The notes beneath the pieces are model-generated. The model had not been told where the DNA came from. It saw only the letters and a program-made list of their open reading frames with translations, and searched no databases. The position numbers and the translations under genes were made by a program. From contig JBDHEI010000004.1 of assembly GCA_039591075.1 (NCBI GenBank), forward strand, positions 124,001-188,000: a stretch of 64,000 nt of DNA, given 5' to 3'. Shown here piece after piece: positions 17,294 through 25,386 of this stretch. This stretch comes from JAOTVV01 sp039591075 (GTDB lineage Bacteria > Gemmatimonadota > Gemmatimonadetes > Gemmatimonadales > GWC2-71-9). Within the stretch, counting starts at the first letter, position 1. Every line of letters starts with the position of its first letter.

Positions 17294-20038
17294 TTACCTC
17301 CCGCTCCCAAACAGCATCGCATTCGTCAGTAGCCGCGCCGGCCCTCTCCAGAAAGCTCGGTATAGCGGATCGTCGGCAAACAGCACCACATGACCTCGTC
17401 CGTGACGTTCGGTAGCCGCCCACACGGTCTTGTTCAGGAGTCGCTCCGTATTCTCGGGCCAGCTGAACCCGGCGAGCAGCAGGGAATCCCCAACGAAGAC
17501 CACCGGGTTGTCACCGCGCTCCGACGGAGCAAGCATCGTGCTGCCGCGGAGCAGCACCGGAAGGGTCTTCTGCTGATACCCCATGGTGAGCCAGTGCGAG
17601 AGATCGAGCGTGGCGCGGAAGATCGACCCGGGCACGTATTCGGGGCGATCCGGGTCTGCACTGGGGGAGGCAAGCGGTGGCTCGAGCCCGGCTCCACTGG
17701 GGAGGCTGTCGCCCTTCTCCTTCTCCTTCTTTTCTTCGTCCTCTTCGGACCCAAGCGCCTTGACGCTGCTCAGGCCGACGTCCTCGTGGCTCGCGAACAA
17801 GGCCGCATCATCATAGACGATGAGGACGCCGCCGTCGCTGACCCACTGCTTCAGGCGCGCGATCCCGGCGGGCCCCAGCTCTCGGCGGATCGTCCCGGCA
17901 CTGCCGCTCGGCACGACGAACACGTTGTAGTCGGATAGCGTGTGCATGCGCCCAACGGATCCGAGCGCCACCGGTGCGAAAGGATATCGCAACTCCCGCT
18001 CCAGGAAATGCCACAGGGCACCGTAACTCGTGATGGAGATGCCGTCGCCTGCGGCCACGGCGACGCGCGGTGCGAAGACGGGATCCACGCTCTGTGATCC
18101 CACCCCCACCTGGCCGGAGTCGGGGAAGGCAGACTGTGCGGCGGTGACGGGCACACCGATCTCGACGGCGAGCGCCATAATACGTTCGTGCACGCTGTCG
18201 GGGTTCCGCGTAACGCGCACCACGAACGTCCCCCGAGGATAGCTCGCGTGATCGGCGCGGAGCGGCTCCGTGCTGACGTTCACCACGAAGCCCTCTCGAA
18301 GGAGCGCCATGGCGAGTTCGGCCGCGGCCTGACGGTCATTGGGAAAGACATAGGCCGATCTCGCTCGCCCGGTCACCGCACCAGGCGGGGCGAGCACACG
18401 CACCGGGTCACCGGAACCCGGGAGCACGAGCGCGGTGGCGGCGATCGTCTGTAGATCCTCGGTCCAGTGCGCGTCCAGTCCGAGCGTGAGCGGCAGAGAC
18501 CACGCGGTCAGGTCGTAGAACTCGTATCGCTCGCTCGTCGCGCCGGGGCCGCGGCGCCGATTCCGCTCGAACTTCGCAACCTGACGCTCGTAGAACTCGC
18601 GGTCGAGCTCGGCGGCTGGCTCGAGCAGGGCCCTGGCGACGCGCCCCTTCGGTTGATCCAGATCGATGACCAGCGTTCCGGTGGGAAACGTGCGTCGCAC
18701 TCCATGGGCACCCGGCCCGTCCCCGTAGGCGTGCGCTGCGGACGCCGCGTAGGGAGTGGTCAGGCGGCGGACCTCGATGCCGTGGTGCAAGAGCAAGGCG
18801 GCAAGGCGGGCCAGGTTGGTGGGATCGGTGTCCGGCATGACGGCGATCCGCTTCATGCGCGCTGCACGCGCCTCTTCGATTGCGGTGCGATGAAAGTCGT
18901 AGTAGTCGTGTAGGCGAGCCTGTCGGTTCGCTGCCGCCGTCTCGACCGTGGTCAAGGCCGCCACGTAGTGGTGCGCAATGCCTTCTCGAAAGGTGATGAC
19001 CGTGCCGTCGTCGCGGCGGCGCCTGAGTGCTTTCCCGCCGTCGGTCTCATAGGTCATGCCGGTCGCGCCATGCAGCGACGGGCCAGCGTCGAAATAGCCG
19101 GCGTAGAACAGGTCGAACACGTCGCGGGTGTAGTACTGCCAGCCGTATCGGTCAAAGGCCGCGGCATTGCCCTGCCCGAACGTCTCGAGCCAGCGAACCG
19201 TCTGCGCCGGCAGGTTCCGGTTCACGGGCGCCGCGGGTGGCGGAAAGAAGTACTGCTCGGTCGTGCTGTGGAGGTCGACGAAGACCTGAGGGTGCCACCG
19301 CGTGATGGCACCCAACATGGCCCGCGTGGGTGCCTGTGCCAACGCGATCAGGTCGCGGTTCATGTCGAACCGGTAGTGGCCGTACCGTCCCCAGATGCCC
19401 CAGGGTTCGTTCCACTCGTACGCGAACGGCTCGTCCGTCCCGACGCCAAGAGAGTTGTACCACACCGCGAAGCGCTCGTGGCCATCGGGATTGGCCGACG
19501 GATTCAAGATGACGAGCGTATTCCGCAGCATCTCGATGGTGGCCGGTTCCTCCGAGGCCAGGAGGTGGTGGGCGACCCACATCGCGGCTTCGAATCCACC
19601 CGGCTCGTTGCCGTGAATGGAAAACGACAGCATGACGGCAGCCGGTGTGCGGGCCGCGATCGTGGCCGCCTGCTCGGGGTTGGTCGAGCGTGGGTCGGCG
19701 AGCCGGGCGAGATCCGTTCGGATCTCGTCCAACCGGGTGAGGTTCTCCGGGGCTGAGATGAGCAGGACCCGCATCGGTCGCCGTTCCTCAGTGATGCCGA
19801 TCAGTTCGGCGCGTGCGCGGTCCGGGGCGGCTGCCATCAGGGCGTCGAGCACGGCCTGCTGCTCGGAGTACTGGGTATGCCGTGCGCCGGCGGCGTAGCC
19901 CAGCAGGGAGTCTGGCCGTGGCACCGTGGCCCGGTAGGGTCCACGGTCATAGAAATCGAACGTCTCTTGAGCGCGCCCCGATGGCGCAGCCGCGAGGCTA
20001 CCCACCGTGGCGAGGACGAGCGCGAGACGGAGCGTCAT
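17294..20038 (-). CDS. Secreted M14-family zinc carboxypeptidase-like protein
   Basis: A 914-aa exported protein. A signal peptide is clear (ending PSGRAQET). The peptidase domain has the zinc ligands HGNEPGG (HxxE, near residue 142) and the third histidine in VFVDLHSTTEQYFFPP near residue 258, with DMNRD between. The long C-terminal part contains a possible glutamine-amidotransferase-like segment (QWVSDGGVLIVYDDAALF) and an acidic/lysine low-complexity stretch (EEDEEKKEKEKGD) near residue 765. Family members remove C-terminal residues from peptides. The ATG at 20038 starts the signal peptide. It is divergent from the PadR gene. Confidence 0.9.
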   Translation of the reverse strand: MTLRLALVLATVGSLAAAPSGRAQETFDFYDRGPYRATVPRPDSLLGYAAGARHTQYSEQQAVLDALMAAAPDRARAELIGITEERRPMRVLLISAPENLTRLDEIRTDLARLADPRSTNPEQAATIAARTPAAVMLSFSIHGNEPGGFEAAMWVAHHLLASEEPATIEMLRNTLVILNPSANPDGHERFAVWYNSLGVGTDEPFAYEWNEPWGIWGRYGHYRFDMNRDLIALAQAPTRAMLGAITRWHPQVFVDLHSTTEQYFFPPPAAPVNRNLPAQTVRWLETFGQGNAAAFDRYGWQYYTRDVFDLFYAGYFDAGPSLHGATGMTYETDGGKALRRRRDDGTVITFREGIAHHYVAALTTVETAAANRQARLHDYYDFHRTAIEEARAARMKRIAVMPDTDPTNLARLAALLLHHGIEVRRLTTPYAASAAHAYGDGPGAHGVRRTFPTGTLVIDLDQPKGRVARALLEPAAELDREFYERQVAKFERNRRRGPGATSERYEFYDLTAWSLPLTLGLDAHWTEDLQTIAATALVLPGSGDPVRVLAPPGAVTGRARSAYVFPNDRQAAAELAMALLREGFVVNVSTEPLRADHASYPRGTFVVRVTRNPDSVHERIMALAVEIGVPVTAAQSAFPDSGQVGVGSQSVDPVFAPRVAVAAGDGISITSYGALWHFLERELRYPFAPVALGSVGRMHTLSDYNVFVVPSGSAGTIRRELGPAGIARLKQWVSDGGVLIVYDDAALFASHEDVGLSSVKALGSEEDEEKKEKEKGDSLPSGAGLEPPLASPSADPDRPEYVPGSIFRATLDLSHWLTMGYQQKTLPVLLRGSTMLAPSERGDNPVVFVGDSLLLAGFSWPENTERLLNKTVWAATERHGRGHVVLFADDPLYRAFWRGPARLLTNAMLFGSGR

Positions 20039-20174
20039 GGTCCTACCTTTGGGAGAGGAATACGGCGCCCAAACCTATGCCGCGCGCGAGACCGGCGCGA
20101 GGGCCGGAGGTGACGCGCGGGTCGGCGGTGATGTGCAGAGATGCCGACCCCCCGATGACGCGTAGTCCCCGCTC

Positions 20175-20203
20175 TTGACAATTAAGATATATCGCAAGAT
20201 ATT
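20175..20203 (+). promoter_or_regulatory. Promoter of the PadR gene (TTGACA, 17 nt, GATATT)
   Basis: A perfect -35 TTGACA at 20175-20180 is followed after 17 nt by GATATT (4 of 6 to TATAAT). The spacer contains AAGATATATCG, which recurs downstream in the likely operator. Confidence 0.65.
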
Positions 20204-20240
20204 ACGTACGTAACATCTGGACGATATATCTAAACATATC
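20202..20240. promoter_or_regulatory. Likely PadR operator region
   Basis: TTACGTACGTAA at 20202-20213 is a perfect 12-bp palindrome, and CGATAT-N8-ATATCG (about 20222-20241) forms a second inverted repeat, between the -10 box and the ATG at 20256. PadR regulators typically bind such AT-rich dyads at their own promoter; autoregulation is inferred. Confidence 0.5.
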
Positions 20241-20255
20241 GCAGCGAGGTGCGTT

Positions 20256-20798
20256 ATGCGTGGCGGCGGAGGAATGTTCGGATTTGGCCCCGATTTCTGG
20301 TGGGGTCGCGGTGGGCAGAAGGGCAGTCGGCGCCGGCGCGTCTGGTTCGAGTCCGGCGACATGAAGTACGTGATCCTCAAGCTGCTCAAGGATCGGCCGA
20401 TGCACGGCTACGAGGTCATGAAAGAGCTGGAGCAACACACCCAAGGGTGTTACAAGCCGTCGCCCGGTACGGTGTACCCCACACTGCAGTGGCTCGAGGA
20501 CGAGGGACTCGTCAGGTGCGAAGAGCAGGAGGGGAAGAAGGTCTATTCGATCACCGAGGAGGGGCTCAAGTTCCTCGACGAAAACAAGTCGACCGTCGAG
20601 GACATCTTCGACCGCATCGAAGAGACGCTCGACGGGCTGTTTTCCGATCCCATGCCTGAAGTGACCAGGTTCATGGGGCGACTGGCGACCCAGTCATACC
20701 GGGCGGCGTGGAAGCTCCGTGAAGATGAGGCAAAGCGCGGGAAGATCCGGGAGATCCTGGAGCGCGCCGCGAAAGAAATGGAGGACCTCGTCGGGTAG
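20256..20798 (+). CDS. PadR-family transcriptional regulator
   Basis: A 180-aa cytoplasmic repressor. After a glycine-rich, basic N-terminal extension of about 30 residues, the winged helix begins KYVILKLLKDRPMHGYEVMKEL, followed by the family signature SPGTVYPTLQWLEDEGLV and the wing GKKVYSITEEG. The C-terminal half is helical and should mediate dimerisation. GAGGTG lies just upstream of the ATG. A dyad-rich promoter region precedes it. Its targets may include the divergent M14 peptidase gene or transporters elsewhere; that cannot be seen here. Confidence 0.93.
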   Translation: MRGGGGMFGFGPDFWWGRGGQKGSRRRRVWFESGDMKYVILKLLKDRPMHGYEVMKELEQHTQGCYKPSPGTVYPTLQWLEDEGLVRCEEQEGKKVYSITEEGLKFLDENKSTVEDIFDRIEETLDGLFSDPMPEVTRFMGRLATQSYRAAWKLREDEAKRGKIREILERAAKEMEDLVG

Positions 20799-20824
20799 GT
20801 CGAGGCAACCGCAGGGGGAAGCCA

Positions 20825-20856
20825 GGGGCCGGCCTCATCAGTGTGAGGCTGGCCCC
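20825..20856. terminator. Terminator hairpin between PadR and Arc-like genes
   Basis: GGGGCCGGCCTCA and TGAGGCTGGCCCC pair over 13 bp with one G-T pair and a 6-nt loop, in the gap between convergent genes. Confidence 0.7.
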
Positions 20857-20867
20857 CGGCGCGTTGC

Positions 20868-21032
20868 TCAGGGCTTCTCCGTGTCTCGGGCTCGACCGGC
20901 CTCGTGCAACGAGCGTCGCAGCAGGAACTCGATCTGCCCGTTGACGCTTCGCAACTCGTCCTTGGCCCAGCGTTCCAGAGCGTCGTAGGTCTTCGGATCG
21001 AGCCGCAACAGAAACGCCTTTCGCTTCGGCAC
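20868..21032 (-). CDS. Arc-family ribbon-helix-helix protein, 54 aa
   Basis: A small open frame beginning with GTG, with TAGGAA about 6 nt upstream. The sequence begins PKRKAFLLRLDPKTYDALERW, the beta-strand and first helix of ribbon-helix-helix proteins, continuing into NGQIEFLLRRSL, the second helix. It is a probable DNA-binding repressor. It starts 8 nt after the SPFH gene ends and should be in the same transcript. The pairing with an SPFH protein suggests it may control that operon, perhaps through the dyad over its -10 box. Function inferred from fold only. Confidence 0.85.
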   Translation of the reverse strand: MPKRKAFLLRLDPKTYDALERWAKDELRSVNGQIEFLLRRSLHEAGRARDTEKP

Positions 21033-21039
21033 GGGATTC

Positions 21040-21915
21040 CTACTGGTACAACGATCCCGTGTTCACGACCGGCTGCGTGCCTCGGTCGGAGCAGAGCACG
21101 ACCAGCAAGTTGCTCACCATCGATGCCCTGCGCTCCTCGTCGAGATCGATGATCGACTTGTCGGCCAACTGCTCGAGGGCCATCTCCACCATCCCGACGG
21201 CGCCGTCCACTATCTTCCGCCGCGCGGCAATGATGGCGCTCGCCTGCTGGCGCTGAAGCATGGCATGCGCAATCTCGGGGGCGTAGGCGAGATGACTGAT
21301 CCGTGCTTCGATGACCTCGACCCCAGCCTTCTGCAGCCGTTCCTGGATCTCCACCTGTAGTTGCTCGGCGATCTGCGCGGTATGGCTGGTGAGGGCCGTT
21401 TCCTCGGTTTCGTGGGCGTCGTACGGATACCGGGTCGCCAGTCCGCGAAGCGCCGATTCACTCTGCACGTGCACGTACTCTTCGTAATCGTCGACTTCGA
21501 AGAGCGCCTCCGCGGAGTCGATCACCCGCCACACGACCACCGCAGCAATCTCGATCGGGTTGCTGTTGCAGTCGTTCACCTTGAGCTTGCCGGTCTCGAA
21601 GTTGCGCACGCGAAGGGAGATCTTGCGCTTCGTGTAGAACGGGTTGGCGTATCGCAGTCCCGGCGTCTTCACACTTCCCACATAGTCGCCGAAGAGCTGC
21701 AGCACACGGGCCTCGTTGGGGTTCACGATGAAGAGCCCCGCAAACAGGAACATGACCACGGTGAACACCACGACTGCGGCCACGATCTGCCCCGGACTCT
21801 CCGCAAGTACGGCCGTGTAGAACCAGTACCCAACGACCGCCGTCGCAACCAGCAGTCCTGTCAGGGCGATGTATCCCGATGCGACCTGCCGCTGGTTCTC
21901 GCGAATCATTGCCAC
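21040..21915 (-). CDS. SPFH/Band 7 domain membrane protein
   Basis: A 291-aa protein of the stomatin/prohibitin/flotillin group, which forms scaffolds at membrane microdomains. Two hydrophobic segments lie within residues 10-65, then the Band 7 domain (NPNEARVLQLFGDYVGSVKTPG onward) with the R-rich strand, the helix EIQERLQKAGVEVIEARISHLAYAPEIAHAML, and a C-terminal coiled coil. GGAGGTGG precedes the ATG. It has a strong promoter and is followed by the Arc-like gene. No protease partner (NfeD) is adjacent. Confidence 0.92.
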   Translation of the reverse strand: MAMIRENQRQVASGYIALTGLLVATAVVGYWFYTAVLAESPGQIVAAVVVFTVVMFLFAGLFIVNPNEARVLQLFGDYVGSVKTPGLRYANPFYTKRKISLRVRNFETGKLKVNDCNSNPIEIAAVVVWRVIDSAEALFEVDDYEEYVHVQSESALRGLATRYPYDAHETEETALTSHTAQIAEQLQVEIQERLQKAGVEVIEARISHLAYAPEIAHAMLQRQQASAIIAARRKIVDGAVGMVEMALEQLADKSIIDLDEERRASMVSNLLVVLCSDRGTQPVVNTGSLYQ

Positions 21916-21935
21916 CTCCGAAAGAGTCTATCAAT

Positions 21936-21964
21936 ATGATATCACATAGATAGCCTGGTGTCAA
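21936..21964 (-). promoter_or_regulatory. Promoter of the SPFH operon with overlapping dyad
   Basis: On the minus strand TTGACA is followed after 17 nt by TATCAT (5 of 6). The -10 lies within CTATC...GATAG with TGATATCA at its centre, a likely repressor site. Confidence 0.75.
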
Positions 21965-22017
21965 GGTGGTCCCACCACGCGCTCTTCCGGTGCCTGCCGT
22001 GGCCCCTTAAACGGGCA

Positions 22018-22049
22018 CGTCCCCGTCGACCCGAAGGCCGACGGGGACG
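22018..22049 (-). terminator. Terminator hairpin after the outer-membrane barrel gene
   Basis: CGTCCCCGTCG and CGACGGGGACG pair perfectly over 11 bp with a 10-nt loop, about 33 nt after the barrel gene's stop. No T tract. Confidence 0.65.
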
Positions 22050-22081
22050 CCGCCGCCGAACCCGACGACAGTGGCGATTCC

Positions 22082-22795
22082 TTAGAGACCGATCGCGATC
22101 CCCGCCCGGAACGTGACGATGTTGGTTTCGCTGCGTATCGGGTACAGCGTCAGCGAGCCATCGGGATTCTCAACGATTCCTCCGCGCCGCAGGTACTCCG
22201 TCTCTCCGTGATAGGTGGACTGTACCGAGAGATCGAGCGACACGGGATGGCGCCCTCGTGTGAGACGGAACAGCATGCCGCCGCCTCCGGTGAGCGCCGC
22301 GGTGACGTCGTCGAAGTTGGTGCTCTGCGCAAATGCATCGTAGTTGTCGGCACCCTTGACCGACGACACGGTGGTGAAGTAGGCCAAGCCGGCCGTGCCA
22401 AACACATAGGGCCGAATCGGTCCGTTTCCGAACGTGAGCTGCGGGCCGAGTCCAAAGCTCAGAATCATGTTGTCGGTGTTCACGTCGACCCACACTCGAG
22501 GTACCCACGGGCTCAACGGCGTCGCGTAGCGCTCGTGGCCGTAGATGACGAACGATCCGTCGAATCGAAGACCAACGAGCCCGTTCGGCGAGAGGTTGAT
22601 GACACCGTACATGCCGAGCCCACCTCCCCAGTCCACGAACTGCTGGAACTCTCCGACCGGTCGGACGACGGTGCCGTTGATACCCAGCGTGTGACGGGGA
22701 GGGAGCACGCGCAGGTGCTGTGCGGCGGTCGCGCCAGGTAGCCCGGCGAACCCAATGGCCAACGCCAAACCCATGATCAGACGACTGCGAGACAT
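22082..22795 (-). CDS. Outer-membrane beta-barrel protein
   Basis: A 237-aa exported protein. A signal peptide ends near GATAAQHL, and the rest alternates polar and aromatic/hydrophobic residues as a small barrel, with GLGPQLTFGNGPIRPYVFGTAGL typical of OmpA-like/porin-type barrels. The last strand ends AIGL rather than F. The ATG at 22795 was chosen for GGAGGGTGTC upstream; the in-frame start at 22825 adds residues without signal character. It stands alone with its own terminator. The ligand is unknown. Confidence 0.75.
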   Translation of the reverse strand: MSRSRLIMGLALAIGFAGLPGATAAQHLRVLPPRHTLGINGTVVRPVGEFQQFVDWGGGLGMYGVINLSPNGLVGLRFDGSFVIYGHERYATPLSPWVPRVWVDVNTDNMILSFGLGPQLTFGNGPIRPYVFGTAGLAYFTTVSSVKGADNYDAFAQSTNFDDVTAALTGGGGMLFRLTRGRHPVSLDLSVQSTYHGETEYLRRGGIVENPDGSLTLYPIRSETNIVTFRAGIAIGL

Positions 22796-22919
22796 GACAC
22801 CCTCCAGTGAGTCCCCAGCGAACATGGAGGCAAAGGGTGTGCCCGACTCGGATAGTGAGCTAAGCTGTTTGCAGTAATTGGGTTACGGGCAAGTACCCGG
22901 GTCCCCGTCTGCCCGTTGA

Positions 22920-22937
22920 TGTCCCCCTTCGGGGACA
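22920..22937 (-). terminator. Short terminator hairpin after the first DinB gene
   Basis: TGTCCCC and GGGGACA form a 7-bp stem with a CTTC loop, 8 nt past the DinB stop. Confidence 0.55.
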
Positions 22938-22944
22938 CCGATCA

Positions 22945-23469
22945 TCAGGCCCGGAACACAGACATGTATGCCTTCCACGGCCCCACCGCCTCGGCATACT
23001 GCTTCGCCATCACGCGAACGATCTGTCCGATGTGACCCAAGTCGTGGGCGACCCAGGTGGCGAGCAGCTGACGCAGCGTTACGGCGCCAAGCTCGGGATG
23101 GCGGCCACGCCGCTCCAGATCGGTCGCGCTCAGTGTCCATGAGGCGAGCGTTTCGAGGTTCTCGACCCGCAGCCGATGAAACTCTTCGAGCAGGTGGTGC
23201 AACGTCCGGTCCCTCGACTTCTCCATCTGCGCGAAGCGATCAAACGGTTCGAAGGGATGGTGCTCTCCCTCAGCCAGGATGATGCGCGCCCTCGGGATCC
23301 AGTCGGTTTCCTCGCCATGAATCAAGTGTCCGATGACGTCGTAGGGGCTCCAAGTATCGGGGCCTTCGGTGGCGCCGACCCACTCCGCGGGCAGGTCACG
23401 GAGTAGCGCATCGAGCACCGTCGGGGTGCGGCTAAGCACCGCCATCCCGGAACTCAGGTCGAACTGCAT
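22945..23469 (-). CDS. DinB-family protein (DinB_2 four-helix metal-binding fold)
   Basis: A 174-aa cytoplasmic protein of the DinB/YfiT fold, whose members are often metal- and thiol-dependent transferases. The three histidine ligands are consistent with DVIGHLIHGEETDW, HHLLEEFHRLR and LLATWVAHDLGHIGQI (AHDLGHIGQ being the strongest signature). The ATG at 23469 has AAAGGAG upstream. No cognate operon partner tells the substrate. A second DinB protein is encoded at 28.5 kb. Confidence 0.9.
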   Translation of the reverse strand: MQFDLSSGMAVLSRTPTVLDALLRDLPAEWVGATEGPDTWSPYDVIGHLIHGEETDWIPRARIILAEGEHHPFEPFDRFAQMEKSRDRTLHHLLEEFHRLRVENLETLASWTLSATDLERRGRHPELGAVTLRQLLATWVAHDLGHIGQIVRVMAKQYAEAVGPWKAYMSVFRA

Positions 23470-23510
23470 AGAACAGGCTCCTTTCCACACCGGGCGCCGG
23501 GACCGTCGTG

Positions 23511-23903
23511 TCAGTCGCCGAACTGCTCGAACCGGAAAACGCGATATCCAAGGAAGACGAGGATCGCTCCCGCCACGAGGAGCAGCGGTCCCTGTCCGTT
23601 CAAGCGCCACAAGGTCTCGAGCCTGCTCTCCGCGCGAGTCAGGTGATACCGCGCGCGCTCGAGTCCCCGCTCAGCGGCAGACAGCTCCATCGTGATGACG
23701 GCCGAATCGGGTGACGTCCCACCCTGCCCCACTTCGACCAGTGAATCGACTCGCCGTTCGAGGCCCGCCGCCCAGGCGCGGTTGGAGCGCAGGGAACTGC
23801 GCGAGACGAAGGTGAGCAAGAACGGGCTTGCCATCATGAAGAGGCCGATAAGAACGAGCCACCGGTGAAGTCGCGGCATGAACCCGGGACCCCGCGGTGT
23901 CAT
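23511..23903 (-). CDS. Small membrane protein with two hydrophobic segments and a helical periplasmic loop
   Basis: About 130 aa, family not recognised. It has a hydrophobic segment near the N-terminus (WLVLIGLFMMASPFLLTFV), a charged region with a helical, coiled-coil-like stretch (LSAAERGLERARYHLTRAESRLETL), and a second hydrophobic segment near the C-terminus (GPLLLVAGAILVFLGYRV). The start may be the ATG at 23903 or at 23879. It lies between a decarboxylase gene and a DinB gene on the same strand. Confidence 0.6.
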   Translation of the reverse strand: MTPRGPGFMPRLHRWLVLIGLFMMASPFLLTFVSRSSLRSNRAWAAGLERRVDSLVEVGQGGTSPDSAVITMELSAAERGLERARYHLTRAESRLETLWRLNGQGPLLLVAGAILVFLGYRVFRFEQFGD

Positions 23904-23934
23904 GACCGCCGCCGAACGCGCTGTCCGCCGGTGC

Positions 23935-25386
23935 TCATTGGCGCTCCGTGGAGAGCGCACGAGCAGAGGCACGAATGGTGTCCCACGCCCCTTGCACGTG
24001 ACGCAGTTCGGTGTAAGTCCCGCCGATCGCCAATCGCAGGACCAGGCGACCGTCGAGCTTGGTGTGCGTCAGGAAGAGCTTCCCCGACGCGTTGAGCCGG
24101 CTGAGAAGGGCCTCGTTGAAGGCGTCGTCTCCCCGGTGGCGGAAGCACACGAGGTTCAGGGGGACCGGGGCAGCGAGCTCGAATGCCGGATCGTCGCGCA
24201 CCCAGTCTGCCACGGTGAGGGCCAGCTGCACATGGTGCCGGATGTGTCGCTGCAGCCCGGCGACGCCGTAGTGCCGGAGCACGAACCACAACTTGAGGGC
24301 GCGGAACCGGCGTCCCAACGGCACGTGCCAGTCCCGGTAGTCGAACACGGCTCCGGACTCCGTGGCCACGTTGCGCAGATATTCGGGCACGACACTCAGC
24401 GCACTGATGAGCGTTTCCCGGTCCGCGACGTAGAGGCAATCGCAATCGAAATTGGTGAGTAGCCACTTGTGCGGGTTGAAGCAGTAGCTGTCTGCCAGCT
24501 CCACGCCGTCATGGACCCAACGGAATTCGGGACAGATCGCCGCACTTCCTGCGAGGGCGGCGTCCACGTGGAGCCAGAGTCCGTGGTGTCGGCAGATCGC
24601 CCCGATCGCCGACACGGGGTCAATTGCTGTGGCCGAAGTGGTGCCAACCGTGGCGCACACGAAGAATGGAGTGAGCCCGGCGTCGAGGTCGGCTCGGATC
24701 GCTGGCTCGAGCATGTCCGGGCGCATGGCGAAGTAGTTGTCGACCTCGATGAGCCGCAACCGATCCTTGCCGATACCGGCGATCGCGATGGCCTTCTCCA
24801 CGGACGAATGCGCCTGGGAGGAGGCGTAGGCCATCAATGGGCGATCGATGCCGGCACTGTTGGTGGCAAAGCCGGTGGCGCGTTCCCGGGCAGCGAGCAT
24901 CGCGCAGAGCGTGGCGGAGGACGCCGTATCCTGGATCACGCCTCCTCCGCCGGCCGACGACCTGAATGCCGGTGGCAATCCCAGCAGATCAACGAGCCAG
25001 TCCAGCACGTGGGTCTCGAGTTCCGTACATGCGGGGCTCGTCGACCACAGCATGCCCTGGACGCCGAGACCCGACGACACCAGGTCACCGAGAATCGCCG
25101 GAGGCGAGGCATTTGCCGGGAAGTAGCCGAAGAACCGGGGTGACTGCCAATGGGTGATGCCGGGGAGGATGATCGTGTCGAGGTCGGCCAGGATGGCCTC
25201 GAGTGACTCTCCCTCATGTGGCGGCGTGTTGGGAAGGCGCTCACGGATCGCTCCGGGCTCCACCTGCGCCAGCACTGGGTACTGCTCCAGCGTCTCGAGG
25301 TAGTGTGCCACCCAGTCGATCACGGCATGGCCGGCCGCGCGGAACTCCTCGGGTGTCATGTGTCGGGGCGGCGTTTCACTCGTCAC
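23935..25386 (-). CDS. Group II PLP-dependent decarboxylase (aromatic-L-amino-acid decarboxylase family)
   Basis: A 483-aa cytoplasmic enzyme, standard length. It has HWQSPRFFGYFPA (substrate-side aromatic region), the GGGGVIQDTASSA motif, HVDAALAGSA (PLP ring aspartate) near residue 275 and the Schiff-base lysine in FNPHKWLLTNFDC near residue 308. The family removes CO2 from aromatic amino acids such as phenylalanine, tyrosine, tryptophan or DOPA; the actual substrate is not readable. Its start overlaps the upstream glycosidase gene by ATGA. Confidence 0.92.
   Translation of the reverse strand: MTSETPPRHMTPEEFRAAGHAVIDWVAHYLETLEQYPVLAQVEPGAIRERLPNTPPHEGESLEAILADLDTIILPGITHWQSPRFFGYFPANASPPAILGDLVSSGLGVQGMLWSTSPACTELETHVLDWLVDLLGLPPAFRSSAGGGGVIQDTASSATLCAMLAARERATGFATNSAGIDRPLMAYASSQAHSSVEKAIAIAGIGKDRLRLIEVDNYFAMRPDMLEPAIRADLDAGLTPFFVCATVGTTSATAIDPVSAIGAICRHHGLWLHVDAALAGSAAICPEFRWVHDGVELADSYCFNPHKWLLTNFDCDCLYVADRETLISALSVVPEYLRNVATESGAVFDYRDWHVPLGRRFRALKLWFVLRHYGVAGLQRHIRHHVQLALTVADWVRDDPAFELAAPVPLNLVCFRHRGDDAFNEALLSRLNASGKLFLTHTKLDGRLVLRLAIGGTYTELRHVQGAWDTIRASARALSTERQ

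Noticed and set aside
20343..20355. GGTTCGAGTCC, a tRNA T-loop-like sequence
   Set aside because: It lies inside the PadR coding sequence (VWFESGD) and no acceptor or anticodon arm can be built around it.
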